From assembly GCF_002954245.1 (NCBI RefSeq), contig NZ_PPTG01000009.1:248001-312000 (forward strand): a stretch of DNA of 64,000 bases, read 5' to 3'. Positions 57,215-64,000 of this stretch are shown here, piece by piece. A program made the position numbers and the translations under genes. Every line of letters starts with the position of its first letter. The stretch's first letter is position 1. The notes beneath the pieces were generated by a model that did no database searches, had not been told where the DNA came from, and was given only the letters and a program-made list of their open reading frames with translations. This DNA comes from Cryobacterium aureum. GTDB taxonomy: Bacteria; Actinomycetota; Actinomycetes; Actinomycetales; Microbacteriaceae.

Positions 57215-58650
57215 TGCCCCAAACAATGGATGCCCCGCTCCAATCCCCGACCCGCTCACAGCCCGACGCAACAGGAAGTTCCATGCCCACCCCAGCACCA
57301 GCATCCGCTTCGCTACTGAATTCTGACGCCACCGTGGTCGTGGAGCCGATCACCGACTGGGACGGCTTCAGCTTCGACACCCGCCAGGTGCACGTGGGCG
57401 AATACGCCGATGAGAACCGCGGCGCGCGCATTCCGCCGCTCACCCTGAGCGCCGGTTACGTTTTCGACTCCTTCGACGACGGAGCTGCTCGGTTCAACGG
57501 AGGTTCGCGCGAACCGATCTACTCTCGGCAGGGCAACCCCACCAACGCGGTCGCCGAACAGCGCCTCGCGTCATTGGAGGGCGGCACCGCCTGCGTCGCC
57601 GTGTCGAGCGGACAGGCCGCGATCAGCGCAGCCCTGTTTGCCATGGCCGAATCGGGCGAGCACATCGTCTCGACCGCGAGCATCTACGGCGGTACCCGCA
57701 TTCTGCTCGGCCGGAGCTTTCGCCGCATGGGTATCGAGGTCGACTACGTTTGGGACACCGATTCCGATGCTGCCTGGGACGCGGTGATTCGGCCGGAAAC
57801 CAAGGCGATCTTCACTGAAACCATTCCTAACCCGCGCAACGACGTCGTCGATATTGCCCGCGTTGCAGCGGTCGCGCGCCGCCACGGCATTCCGCTCGTC
57901 GTCGACAACACCGTGGCCACGCCATACCTGATTCGTCCGTTCGAGCACGGCGCCGACATCGTCGTGCACTCGACCACCAAGTTTCTCAGCGGCCACGGCG
58001 CCGGAGTGTCGGGCGCGATCGTCGACGGCGGCACCTTCGACTGGGCGGCGAGCTCTCGCCGCTACCCGCTGCTCACCGACTCGCTGCGCCCGGGCCTGCC
58101 GTCGCTGCTCGAGCGCTTCGGCCCGGCCGCCTACGCCCAGTATGTGCGCGAGGCCGTCGTGAACGATGTCGGACCGTCGCTCTCGCCGTTCAACGGATTT
58201 CTGTTGCACCAGGGCATCGAAACCCTCTCCTTGCGCATGGAACGCCACGTCGACAACTCCATTGCCATCGCGCACTGGCTCGAGGAGCAGCCCGAGGTGG
58301 AGGTCGTCGACTACGCCGGCCTGCCGAGCAGCCCGCTGCACGAGATCGCGCAAAAGTACTACAACGGCCGTACCGGATCGGTGTTCGCCGTCACCGTCAA
58401 GGGCGGTACCGAGGGTGCCCGAGCGTTCACGAACGGTCTGCGGGTATTCAGCCGGATGACCGGTATCGGCGACACGCGCTCGATGGTGCTGCATCCGCTC
58501 ACCACCACCCACGCGTCGTTTGCCCCCGATCTGAATGCACGCCTCGGCATCACCGCCGGAATGCTTCGCCTGTCGGTCGGCATCGAATCGTTGGACGACC
58601 TTCTGCTCGATCTCCGCGGCGGGCTCGACCGAGTCGCCGGCATCCTCTAA
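57214..58650 (+). CDS. metY: O-acetylhomoserine/O-acetylserine sulfhydrylase (MetY type)
   Basis: A 478-residue Cys/Met-metabolism PLP enzyme that makes homocysteine from O-acetylhomoserine and sulfide. Motifs are FDTRQVHVGEYADENRGARIPPLTLSAGYVFDSFDDGAARF, YSRQGNPTNAVAEQRLASLEGG, VVDNTVATPYLIRPFEHGADIVVHSTTKFLSGHG with PLP Lys256, and the C-terminal RLSVGIESLDDLLLDL. An N-terminal extension of about 45 residues, rich in Pro/Ala/Ser, is unusual; ATG 57283 would shorten it by 23. Its start overlaps the MalY-type stop by one base, implying joint sulfur amino acid metabolism. Confidence 0.92.
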   Translation: MPQTMDAPLQSPTRSQPDATGSSMPTPAPASASLLNSDATVVVEPITDWDGFSFDTRQVHVGEYADENRGARIPPLTLSAGYVFDSFDDGAARFNGGSREPIYSRQGNPTNAVAEQRLASLEGGTACVAVSSGQAAISAALFAMAESGEHIVSTASIYGGTRILLGRSFRRMGIEVDYVWDTDSDAAWDAVIRPETKAIFTETIPNPRNDVVDIARVAAVARRHGIPLVVDNTVATPYLIRPFEHGADIVVHSTTKFLSGHGAGVSGAIVDGGTFDWAASSRRYPLLTDSLRPGLPSLLERFGPAAYAQYVREAVVNDVGPSLSPFNGFLLHQGIETLSLRMERHVDNSIAIAHWLEEQPEVEVVDYAGLPSSPLHEIAQKYYNGRTGSVFAVTVKGGTEGARAFTNGLRVFSRMTGIGDTRSMVLHPLTTTHASFAPDLNARLGITAGMLRLSVGIESLDDLLLDLRGGLDRVAGIL

Positions 58651-58670
58651 ACGCTAGGTATTCTGAATTC

Positions 58671-59255
58671 ATGAACCTCACTGCGCCATTTTTTTCTGCG
58701 TCCATTTTCTCCCGCAGTGCGGGGGCCCGCACCTCTGTTGCCCTGGGCGCGCTCGTTCTGCTCGCTGCACTGAGCGGATGCGCCACCGCCGATTCCGGCG
58801 CTGGTGCTGGCTCGACGACATCCGCTACCGCTGAAGCGGAAGGCTCAACCGAGAGCTGCGCCGGCGTCAACGTTGTCGTCGACTTCGGTACCCTCGATGC
58901 CGATTCGGTCACCGAGTGCGTCGATGCGTCCGCGGCGACTGCCGCGAGCGAGGCCCTGGCCACAACCGGTGTCACGACCGCGGGCAGCGTGGAGTACGGC
59001 GACCAGATTGTCTGCCGCGTCAACGACCGTCCGGCTGCCGACGAAACCGTCGTGGTGGAGGGCCAGGAATCGTTCACCGAGAGCTGCGCCTCGATGCCGC
59101 CCGCGTACGCGTACTGGGCGCTCTGGGTGAAGGCCACCCCCAACGCCGACTGGGAGTACGCCCAGGAGGGCCTCGGCACGCTCGAGGTCGAGCCCGGTCA
59201 GTCCGTCGGGCTCGTCTACACCACGGGTACCGAAACGCCGACGCCCGGCAGCTAG
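58671..59255 (+). CDS. Lipoprotein with DUF4430-like domain, ECF-transporter associated
   Basis: A 194-residue lipoprotein: hydrophobic ARTSVALGALVLLAAL ends in LSGC (Cys about 37), followed by a Ser/Thr/Ala linker. The mature domain (NVVVDFGTLDADSVTECVDASAATAASEAL..., VEYGDQIVCRVNDRPAADE, PPAYAYWALWVKATPNADWEYAQEGLGTLEVEPGQSVGLVY) follows the pattern of DUF4430/transcobalamin-like domains seen beside actinobacterial ECF importers. TAG overlaps GTG of the ecfTAA gene by one base. A substrate-capture role is inferred. Confidence 0.72.
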   Translation: MNLTAPFFSASIFSRSAGARTSVALGALVLLAALSGCATADSGAGAGSTTSATAEAEGSTESCAGVNVVVDFGTLDADSVTECVDASAATAASEALATTGVTTAGSVEYGDQIVCRVNDRPAADETVVVEGQESFTESCASMPPAYAYWALWVKATPNADWEYAQEGLGTLEVEPGQSVGLVYTTGTETPTPGS

Positions 59256-61318
59256 TGCTTCGCCTGCGCCTGGCCCCGCTACGCGCGGCAGCCGTACTCG
59301 CGGTCGGCTTCGTGCTGCTGCGGGTCGTCTACCGGGTGGTCTTCGGCGGCGCAGGCGCCGGCGCGGGCCCGCTGCTGCTGAACCTTCCCCAGCTGCGGCT
59401 CGACGGACCGTTCAGCCACATCACGCTGCTCGGCCCGATCACCCTGGTCGGGCTGGGCAACGCCGCGCTCAGCGCACTCCCGGTCGCCGCCGTGATCGTG
59501 TTCTTCGGCCTTCTCAACGCCGTCGTCAATGTGCAGGCGTTGTTTGCCCGCGGCGCTGGCCGCGGACCGCTGCGGGCAATTTCGCGCTCGCTCGTGATCG
59601 CCTGGGCCACCTTTCCGGCACTGCTGGAGTCGGTGCGGCGGGTGCGGGTCGCTCGCGCCCTACGCGGTGAACGATCGATCGCATCACTGCTCGTACCCGT
59701 TTTTGAACAGACCATCGAGCGCGCTCTCGCGCTGGCTGCGTCAATGGAGACCCGCGGATTTGCGGCCGTCCGCGTCATCCCCGGCGTCTGCGAGACACCC
59801 GTGCTGCTGGCGGATGCCAGCTTGGATTTCGGCGCAGACTGGCACCTCGACGAGCTCAACGTCACGCTCGAGCCCGGCACCCTGACGGTCATAGTCGGCG
59901 CGACCGGATCGGGCAAAACCAGCCTGCTGCACAGCATGAGCGGACTGTTCCAGCACTTCTACGACGGCACCCAGCACGGGCGTATCGACATTGCCGGCGC
60001 CGACCGCGCGCTGACTCTCCCACGCGACACCGCCGGTTTCGTCGGGCTCGTGGCGCAAAACGTGCGGCTGGGGTTCGCCGCCGAATCCGTGCACGACGAA
60101 ATCGGATTCGCCCTCGCGGTGCGGAACGTCGCCCCGACCATCGTGCACGCTCGCGTACTCGAAGTGGCTGCCCGGCTGCAGATCGTTCACCTGGTCGACC
60201 GATCGATCGACCAGCTCTCGGCCGGCGAAGCGAGCCTCGTCGCGATTGCCGCCGCGCTGGTTAATAGCCCCATCCTGTTACTCGTGGATGAGCCACTCGC
60301 CGACCTCGACACTGCCGCCAGGGACCGCGTCTGCACCGTGCTCGGCCAGCTGGCGCACGAGGCCGGCGTCTGCGTCGTGATCGCCGAGCACAACACGCGC
60401 GAGTTCGACGTGATAGCGGATGCCTGGCTCCAGATTCGCCGCAGCCGAGTGCACCAGCTCTCGTCCGCCGAAATCCAGCCCAAATTGGTCGAGATTCCCG
60501 TGCCGAAGCCCGCCGATTCGCCCTCGTGGGGCAGAATACCGGCATCATTCGGGAGCGCTTCGGGCCGCGCAGCGGCGGCGCCGGGCGCGACTCGCAGTAT
60601 CGCAACCATGCCTGCGAAACCACTCGCGAGCATCCGTCGGCTGAGCGTGCGGCATCGAACAGATCTCGCCGTCGACGACGTGTCCTTCGAAGTGCAGGCC
60701 GGCGACGTGATCGCCCTGCGCGGCAGCAATGGTGCCGGCAAGAGCAGCTTGCTGCGCGCGATCGCGCTGCCCATGGCCGCTGACACGGTCATCATAGCCG
60801 GGCACGATGTCCACTCCCTCAAGCGTCGCACTCGTCGTCAGTCCGTGGCGCTCGTGCCCGAGAACGTCGACGACTTGCTGTTCGCGATCACGGTGGCCGA
60901 GGAATGCCGGAGGGCCGATCGTAGGCTGCACCTCGCGCAGTCCGCTCGCACCGGGCCCGAGCACGGGGAGCCAGTCACCGCGGCGCTGTTCGCGCAGTTG
61001 CTCGGCTTTGACGCCATAACGGATGCCGCGCACCTCCTCGAGCGTCATCCGCGCGACCTCTCCACCGGCGAACGTCTGTGCCTCGTGATGGCCATTCAGC
61101 TCGCGGCCCGCCCGGCCCTGCTGCTCGTCGATGAACCCACCCGCGGGCTCGACCTGGCGGCGCGGGCCCTGGTAAGCGCGGCGCTGTTGACGGCCACCGA
61201 CCGTACCTCAGCGGTGCTTTTCGCCACCCACGACGATGACTTTTCGCGTGGCCTTGCCACGCGAACCCTGCGCATGGAGGCCGGCCGGCTGAGTTCCCCG
61301 ATCGAGGTGCTCTCGTGA
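59255..61318 (+). CDS. Fused ECF transporter EcfT-EcfA-EcfA protein
   Basis: A 687-residue single polypeptide combining all energising parts of an energy-coupling-factor importer. EcfT (about 1-170) is a membrane domain with the paired motifs ARALRGE and ASMETRGF. EcfA domain 1 (about 190-430) has Walker A GATGSGKT (about 215), signature LSAGEA (about 320) and LLLVDEPLADLD. EcfA domain 2 (about 460-687) has GSNGAGKSS (about 490), LSTGER (about 602) and LLLVDEPTRGLD. The start is GTG 59255. The stop overlaps the EcfS start (GTGA). A T-A-A fusion is uncommon; the components are usually separate. Confidence 0.88.
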   Translation: MLRLRLAPLRAAAVLAVGFVLLRVVYRVVFGGAGAGAGPLLLNLPQLRLDGPFSHITLLGPITLVGLGNAALSALPVAAVIVFFGLLNAVVNVQALFARGAGRGPLRAISRSLVIAWATFPALLESVRRVRVARALRGERSIASLLVPVFEQTIERALALAASMETRGFAAVRVIPGVCETPVLLADASLDFGADWHLDELNVTLEPGTLTVIVGATGSGKTSLLHSMSGLFQHFYDGTQHGRIDIAGADRALTLPRDTAGFVGLVAQNVRLGFAAESVHDEIGFALAVRNVAPTIVHARVLEVAARLQIVHLVDRSIDQLSAGEASLVAIAAALVNSPILLLVDEPLADLDTAARDRVCTVLGQLAHEAGVCVVIAEHNTREFDVIADAWLQIRRSRVHQLSSAEIQPKLVEIPVPKPADSPSWGRIPASFGSASGRAAAAPGATRSIATMPAKPLASIRRLSVRHRTDLAVDDVSFEVQAGDVIALRGSNGAGKSSLLRAIALPMAADTVIIAGHDVHSLKRRTRRQSVALVPENVDDLLFAITVAEECRRADRRLHLAQSARTGPEHGEPVTAALFAQLLGFDAITDAAHLLERHPRDLSTGERLCLVMAIQLAARPALLLVDEPTRGLDLAARALVSAALLTATDRTSAVLFATHDDDFSRGLATRTLRMEAGRLSSPIEVLS

Positions 61319-62163
61319 CTGTTCTGACCAGACCGCGCCGAAGCATCCGCTGGACATCGTGGATTCTCGGTGGCGGCAGCGTGCTCGCGGCAGCTGCCTT
61401 CGCCTGGCCGTTCTTCGTCGGGGCGGTGCCAGCCGATGCCCAGGTCGCGGTTCCGATCGTGGCATTCGCGCTCATTCCGGCGCTCATCGTGGCCCTCGCG
61501 CTCACCCTCGACCGGGAAATGTACACGGCCAAGACCGTGGCGCTGCTCGGCGTGCTCTCGGCCGTCGGCGCTGCGGTGCGTATCGCGGGCACCGGCGTCG
61601 GCGGGGTCGAGGCGGTGTTCGTGCTGCTGATTCTGGCCGGGCGGGTTTACGGCGCCCGGTTCGGTTTTCTGCTCGGGCTGCTCACCATTGCGGTGTCCTC
61701 CCTGCTCTGGGGCGGTTTTGGGCCGTGGACCCCGTTTCAGATGTTCGCCTGCGGTTGGGTCGGCGCCGGCGCCGGCCTGCTGCCCCATTGGCCAAAAGCG
61801 TCTCCGCCGACCGAACCTGCGCGCAGTTCGACGGCACAGCGCTGGCGCCTCCGCTGGGAAATCGCTCTACTGGCCGCCTACGGCGTGGTCGCCGCGTACG
61901 CGTTCGGGCTCATGATGAACCTCTGGTTCTGGCCGTTCGCCGTGGGAAGCAGCACCGGCATCTCCTACACGGCCGGAGTCGGCCCCGGCCAGAACCTCGC
62001 CTCATTCGTGCTCTACTCGCTCGTCACGTCGACCCTCACCTGGGATACCGTGCGCGCAATCACGACCGTGGTCGGTATCGCTCTGGTCGGACCCGCCGTG
62101 CTCGCCGCCCTGCGGCGGGCGAAACTGAACCCCCGGAGCGAAAAACGGAGTCATCGTCTTTAA
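61315..62163 (+). CDS. ECF transporter S component
   Basis: A 282-residue membrane protein with about seven helices, from GTG 61315 in a 4-nt overlap with the fused EcfTAA gene. Conserved-looking S-component segments are AVGAAVRIAGTGVGGVEAVFVLLILAGRVYGARFGFLLGLLTIAVSSLLWGGFGPWTPFQMFACGWVG and LMMNLWFWPFA. The GPWTPFQM block is shared with CbrT-like/actinobacterial vitamin S components. With the DUF4430-like lipoprotein, cobalamin is the best guess as substrate. The MalY-MetY neighbours make a methionine/B12 link plausible but unproven. Confidence 0.82.
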   Translation: MTVLTRPRRSIRWTSWILGGGSVLAAAAFAWPFFVGAVPADAQVAVPIVAFALIPALIVALALTLDREMYTAKTVALLGVLSAVGAAVRIAGTGVGGVEAVFVLLILAGRVYGARFGFLLGLLTIAVSSLLWGGFGPWTPFQMFACGWVGAGAGLLPHWPKASPPTEPARSSTAQRWRLRWEIALLAAYGVVAAYAFGLMMNLWFWPFAVGSSTGISYTAGVGPGQNLASFVLYSLVTSTLTWDTVRAITTVVGIALVGPAVLAALRRAKLNPRSEKRSHRL

Positions 62164-62166
62164 ATA

Positions 62167-62229
62167 CGAGACTCGACAAGATTTATCGGGAATGAACGTG
62201 AGCGAGTCTCGCTTTTGTATTCGATAAAT
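62167..62229. promoter_or_regulatory. Interleaved inverted repeats between ecfS and HNH copy 2
   Basis: CGAGACTCG (62167-62175) pairs with CGAGTCTCG (62203-62211), which is followed by CTTTTGT. ATTTATCG (62181-62188) pairs with CGATAAAT (62222-62229). The order A-B-A'-B' would make a pseudoknot-like or switching structure. A simple reading is a terminator (A/A') plus an operator (B/B'). Confidence 0.55.
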
Positions 62230-62243
62230 GAGATAAATTAGGT

Positions 62244-63938
62244 ATGGAGATCAACGCGGATCCACCTCCGGAACCGGAATCTACGAGCGCGAGTCACGAG
62301 TCCGACCGCGTCGAGTCCGACGCCCTCGCGGCGGAGAACGATGCGGTTGACGCCGCGGCGATCGAGCGTGCCGCAGCCCGGGTGGAGTGGGCGACTGAGA
62401 TGGCGGCGGCGGAGATCAAGCCGGGAAAGCCCGCGCAAACGCGACATTCGGCGAGAACCATCCCGATCTCTGGGGTGAAGGCCCTGGATTATGTGGTTGC
62501 GGCGTCCTTGCAAGATTGGCGGGCGCGTCCCGTTGATGTGGAGCAGGTGCGGCTGCTTGACGTGGTGCGGGAGTGTGACCTCGCGATCAACCGGGCTCAT
62601 GCGGCGCGGGCGGCCGCGATTGACGACGTCGCCCGGTGGGTGGCCAGCACCGCGGTCACCGGGCGGCCCTTGCCGCGGGCGATGCTGACGCAAGAAGCGC
62701 AAGACGCCGGGGAGACCTGCCAGCCATTGCAGCGCTGGTCAGAGAAGCAAGCGGCCGCAGAAGGCCTCGTCGCCGAACTCGGCTGCCTGCTCCGCGTGCA
62801 TGAAAACACCGCCCGCAACCTGCTCTGCATGAGCAAGATGTTGCAGCACGAACTGCCGGCCACCCGCGCCAAGCTCGCCGACGGCACAATCAGCTACCGC
62901 CACGCGGAAATCATCGTCAATAACGCCCTGTCGCTGCCAGGCGACGCCTGGTCCCGGTTTGAGGGCGATGCCCTCGCCGGGGTGGAAGATCTGACGGTGG
63001 GGCAGTTGAAGAAGCGGGCGATCACCGTGCGGGAACTCTCCCACCCCGAGTCGATCGGGAAGCGGCACAAGAAGGCCCTGAGCGAGCGATGGTTCTCCGT
63101 CATCCCCGCCCAAGACGGCATGGCCTGCCTGGAGCTGATCCTCAGCCAGGAAGACGCCGCCACCATCAACGACCGCGTCGACACCCTCGCCCGCAGCCTG
63201 CACAACGCCGCCGGGCAAGAACCCGTCGACACTCGCACCCTCGGCCAGCAACGCCTCGACGTCGCCGTTGACCTCCTGTTGACGGGAGTGACCGAAACCG
63301 GGCTCGGGGCCGGAGTACAAGGCCTGGTGAACGTGACCGTGCCGGTACTGACCCTGATGGGTCTGAGCGAAGAGCCCGGAACCCTCGACGGATTCGGCCC
63401 GATCGACGCCGCCACCGCCCGCCGCGTCGCCGCCACCGCGAAAAGCTTCACCCGCATCCTGATCCACCCCGAAACCAGCGTCGTACTCAGCGTCGGCAAA
63501 ACCCGCTACAAAGTCCCCGCCGACCTGAAGAAATGGCTAGAGATCCGCGACGGAACCTGCCGATTCCCCGGCTGCACCCGACAAGCCCGCCACAGCGAAG
63601 TCGACCACACCCACGACTGGCAATACAACGGCGAAACCCGCTGGGACAACCTCGCCCACCTCTGCAAACGCGGACACCGCTTGAAAACAGAGTCCGGCTG
63701 GGACGTGCAGCAAAGCAACGACGGTGTTATGCACTGGACCAGCCCCGCCGGTAAACACTACGCCACCCACCCCGCCACCCGCCTCGTCCCGGGCCCCGCC
63801 GCCGCCGCCAGCGAAGGCGGCCCAGCAGAAGACTCCCCGAAACGGCCGGTCGACGTTTGGGCTGACCTCGCCGACCCCAGCCTCGCCGATCCCAGCCTCG
63901 CCGACCAGGAACATGACTGGAATACCGCCACGTTCTAA
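62244..63938 (+). CDS. DUF222 / HNH endonuclease domain protein, copy 2
   Basis: A 564-residue paralogue of the gene at 22810-24363, from ATG 62244 with TAGG-type Shine-Dalgarno. The DUF222 helical body runs about 60-400 (LLDVVRECDLAINRAHAARAAAIDDVARW, RVHENTARNLLCMSKMLQHELPATRAKLADGTISYRHAEIIV). The HNH domain is at about 435-480: CRFPGCTRQARHSEVDHTHDWQYNGETRWDNLAHLCKRGHRLK, with both Cys pairs and catalytic His. A short repeat LADPSLADPSLAD lies near the C-terminus. Sequence identity to copy 1 is visibly low, so this is not a recent duplication. Confidence 0.92.
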   Translation: MEINADPPPEPESTSASHESDRVESDALAAENDAVDAAAIERAAARVEWATEMAAAEIKPGKPAQTRHSARTIPISGVKALDYVVAASLQDWRARPVDVEQVRLLDVVRECDLAINRAHAARAAAIDDVARWVASTAVTGRPLPRAMLTQEAQDAGETCQPLQRWSEKQAAAEGLVAELGCLLRVHENTARNLLCMSKMLQHELPATRAKLADGTISYRHAEIIVNNALSLPGDAWSRFEGDALAGVEDLTVGQLKKRAITVRELSHPESIGKRHKKALSERWFSVIPAQDGMACLELILSQEDAATINDRVDTLARSLHNAAGQEPVDTRTLGQQRLDVAVDLLLTGVTETGLGAGVQGLVNVTVPVLTLMGLSEEPGTLDGFGPIDAATARRVAATAKSFTRILIHPETSVVLSVGKTRYKVPADLKKWLEIRDGTCRFPGCTRQARHSEVDHTHDWQYNGETRWDNLAHLCKRGHRLKTESGWDVQQSNDGVMHWTSPAGKHYATHPATRLVPGPAAAASEGGPAEDSPKRPVDVWADLADPSLADPSLADQEHDWNTATF

Positions 63939-64000
63939 CCCACACCGGCCCTCGGTTCGAGCTGCTGGGGATCCAAGCCCGTGTTCGCCTCGATGAGCAC
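63939..64000. other. Window edge, no feature seen
   Basis: Sixty-two bases follow the HNH copy 2 stop. They are too few to identify a gene. Confidence 0.4.

Overview
The window is high-GC actinobacterial DNA, most probably from a Microbacteriaceae member (Cryobacterium-like). The evidence is two large DUF222/HNH endonuclease genes, a Ku/LigD end-joining pair, DUF1206, DUF427 and DUF6457 proteins, GTG and TTG starts, and many 1-8 nt stop/start overlaps. This assignment is by gene content only; no rRNA or tRNA gene was seen.

Layout. 0-8.6 kb: ku (cut by the left edge) and three-domain ligD diverge; then a PAP2 phosphatase with a decayed PAP2 copy beside it, a DUF1206 membrane protein, a VOC protein, a xi-class GST, a second stand-alone LigD-type polymerase domain and an aldo/keto reductase. 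8.9-14.9 kb: an MFS exporter, DUF427, DUF6457, an FdhF/YdeP-type molybdoenzyme, a 56-residue Cys-rich protein behind a CsoR/CstR-like palindrome, and an internally deleted GNAT gene. 15.0-20.6 kb: jetC-jetB-jetA, a Wadjet/MksBEF SMC complex with tightly coupled genes but no jetD beside it. 20.6-26.8 kb: an S9 peptidase, DUF222/HNH gene 1 and a HelD/HelR-type RNA-polymerase-recycling helicase.

27-55 kb is an accessory mosaic of mostly single-gene units: lipoproteins, an ANT(6)-like nucleotidyltransferase, an ECF-type sigma factor with a membrane partner, GrpB, an S51 peptidase-like protein, VanW, GNAT, LCP, proline iminopeptidase, EamA/MocR, a hydrolase/MarR pair, an SRPBCC/ArsR pair, DUF4166, CcsB and an FtsX-type ABC exporter. 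Two features stand out. First, an approximately 30-bp partly palindromic repeat (core CCGTA...TACGG) recurs in the same orientation at the edges of many of these single genes, so the stretch resembles an array of exchangeable cassettes. Second, gene decay is dense: at least ten remnants with internal deletions, frameshifts, a nonsense codon or lost ends.

55.9-64 kb returns to ordinary operon structure. A MalY-type C-S lyase overlaps a MetY-type sulfhydrylase. They are followed by a lipoprotein, a single polypeptide fusing EcfT with two EcfA ATPases, and an EcfS membrane protein. I infer a sulfur amino acid locus next to an ECF vitamin importer, possibly for cobalamin. DUF222/HNH gene 2 closes the window.
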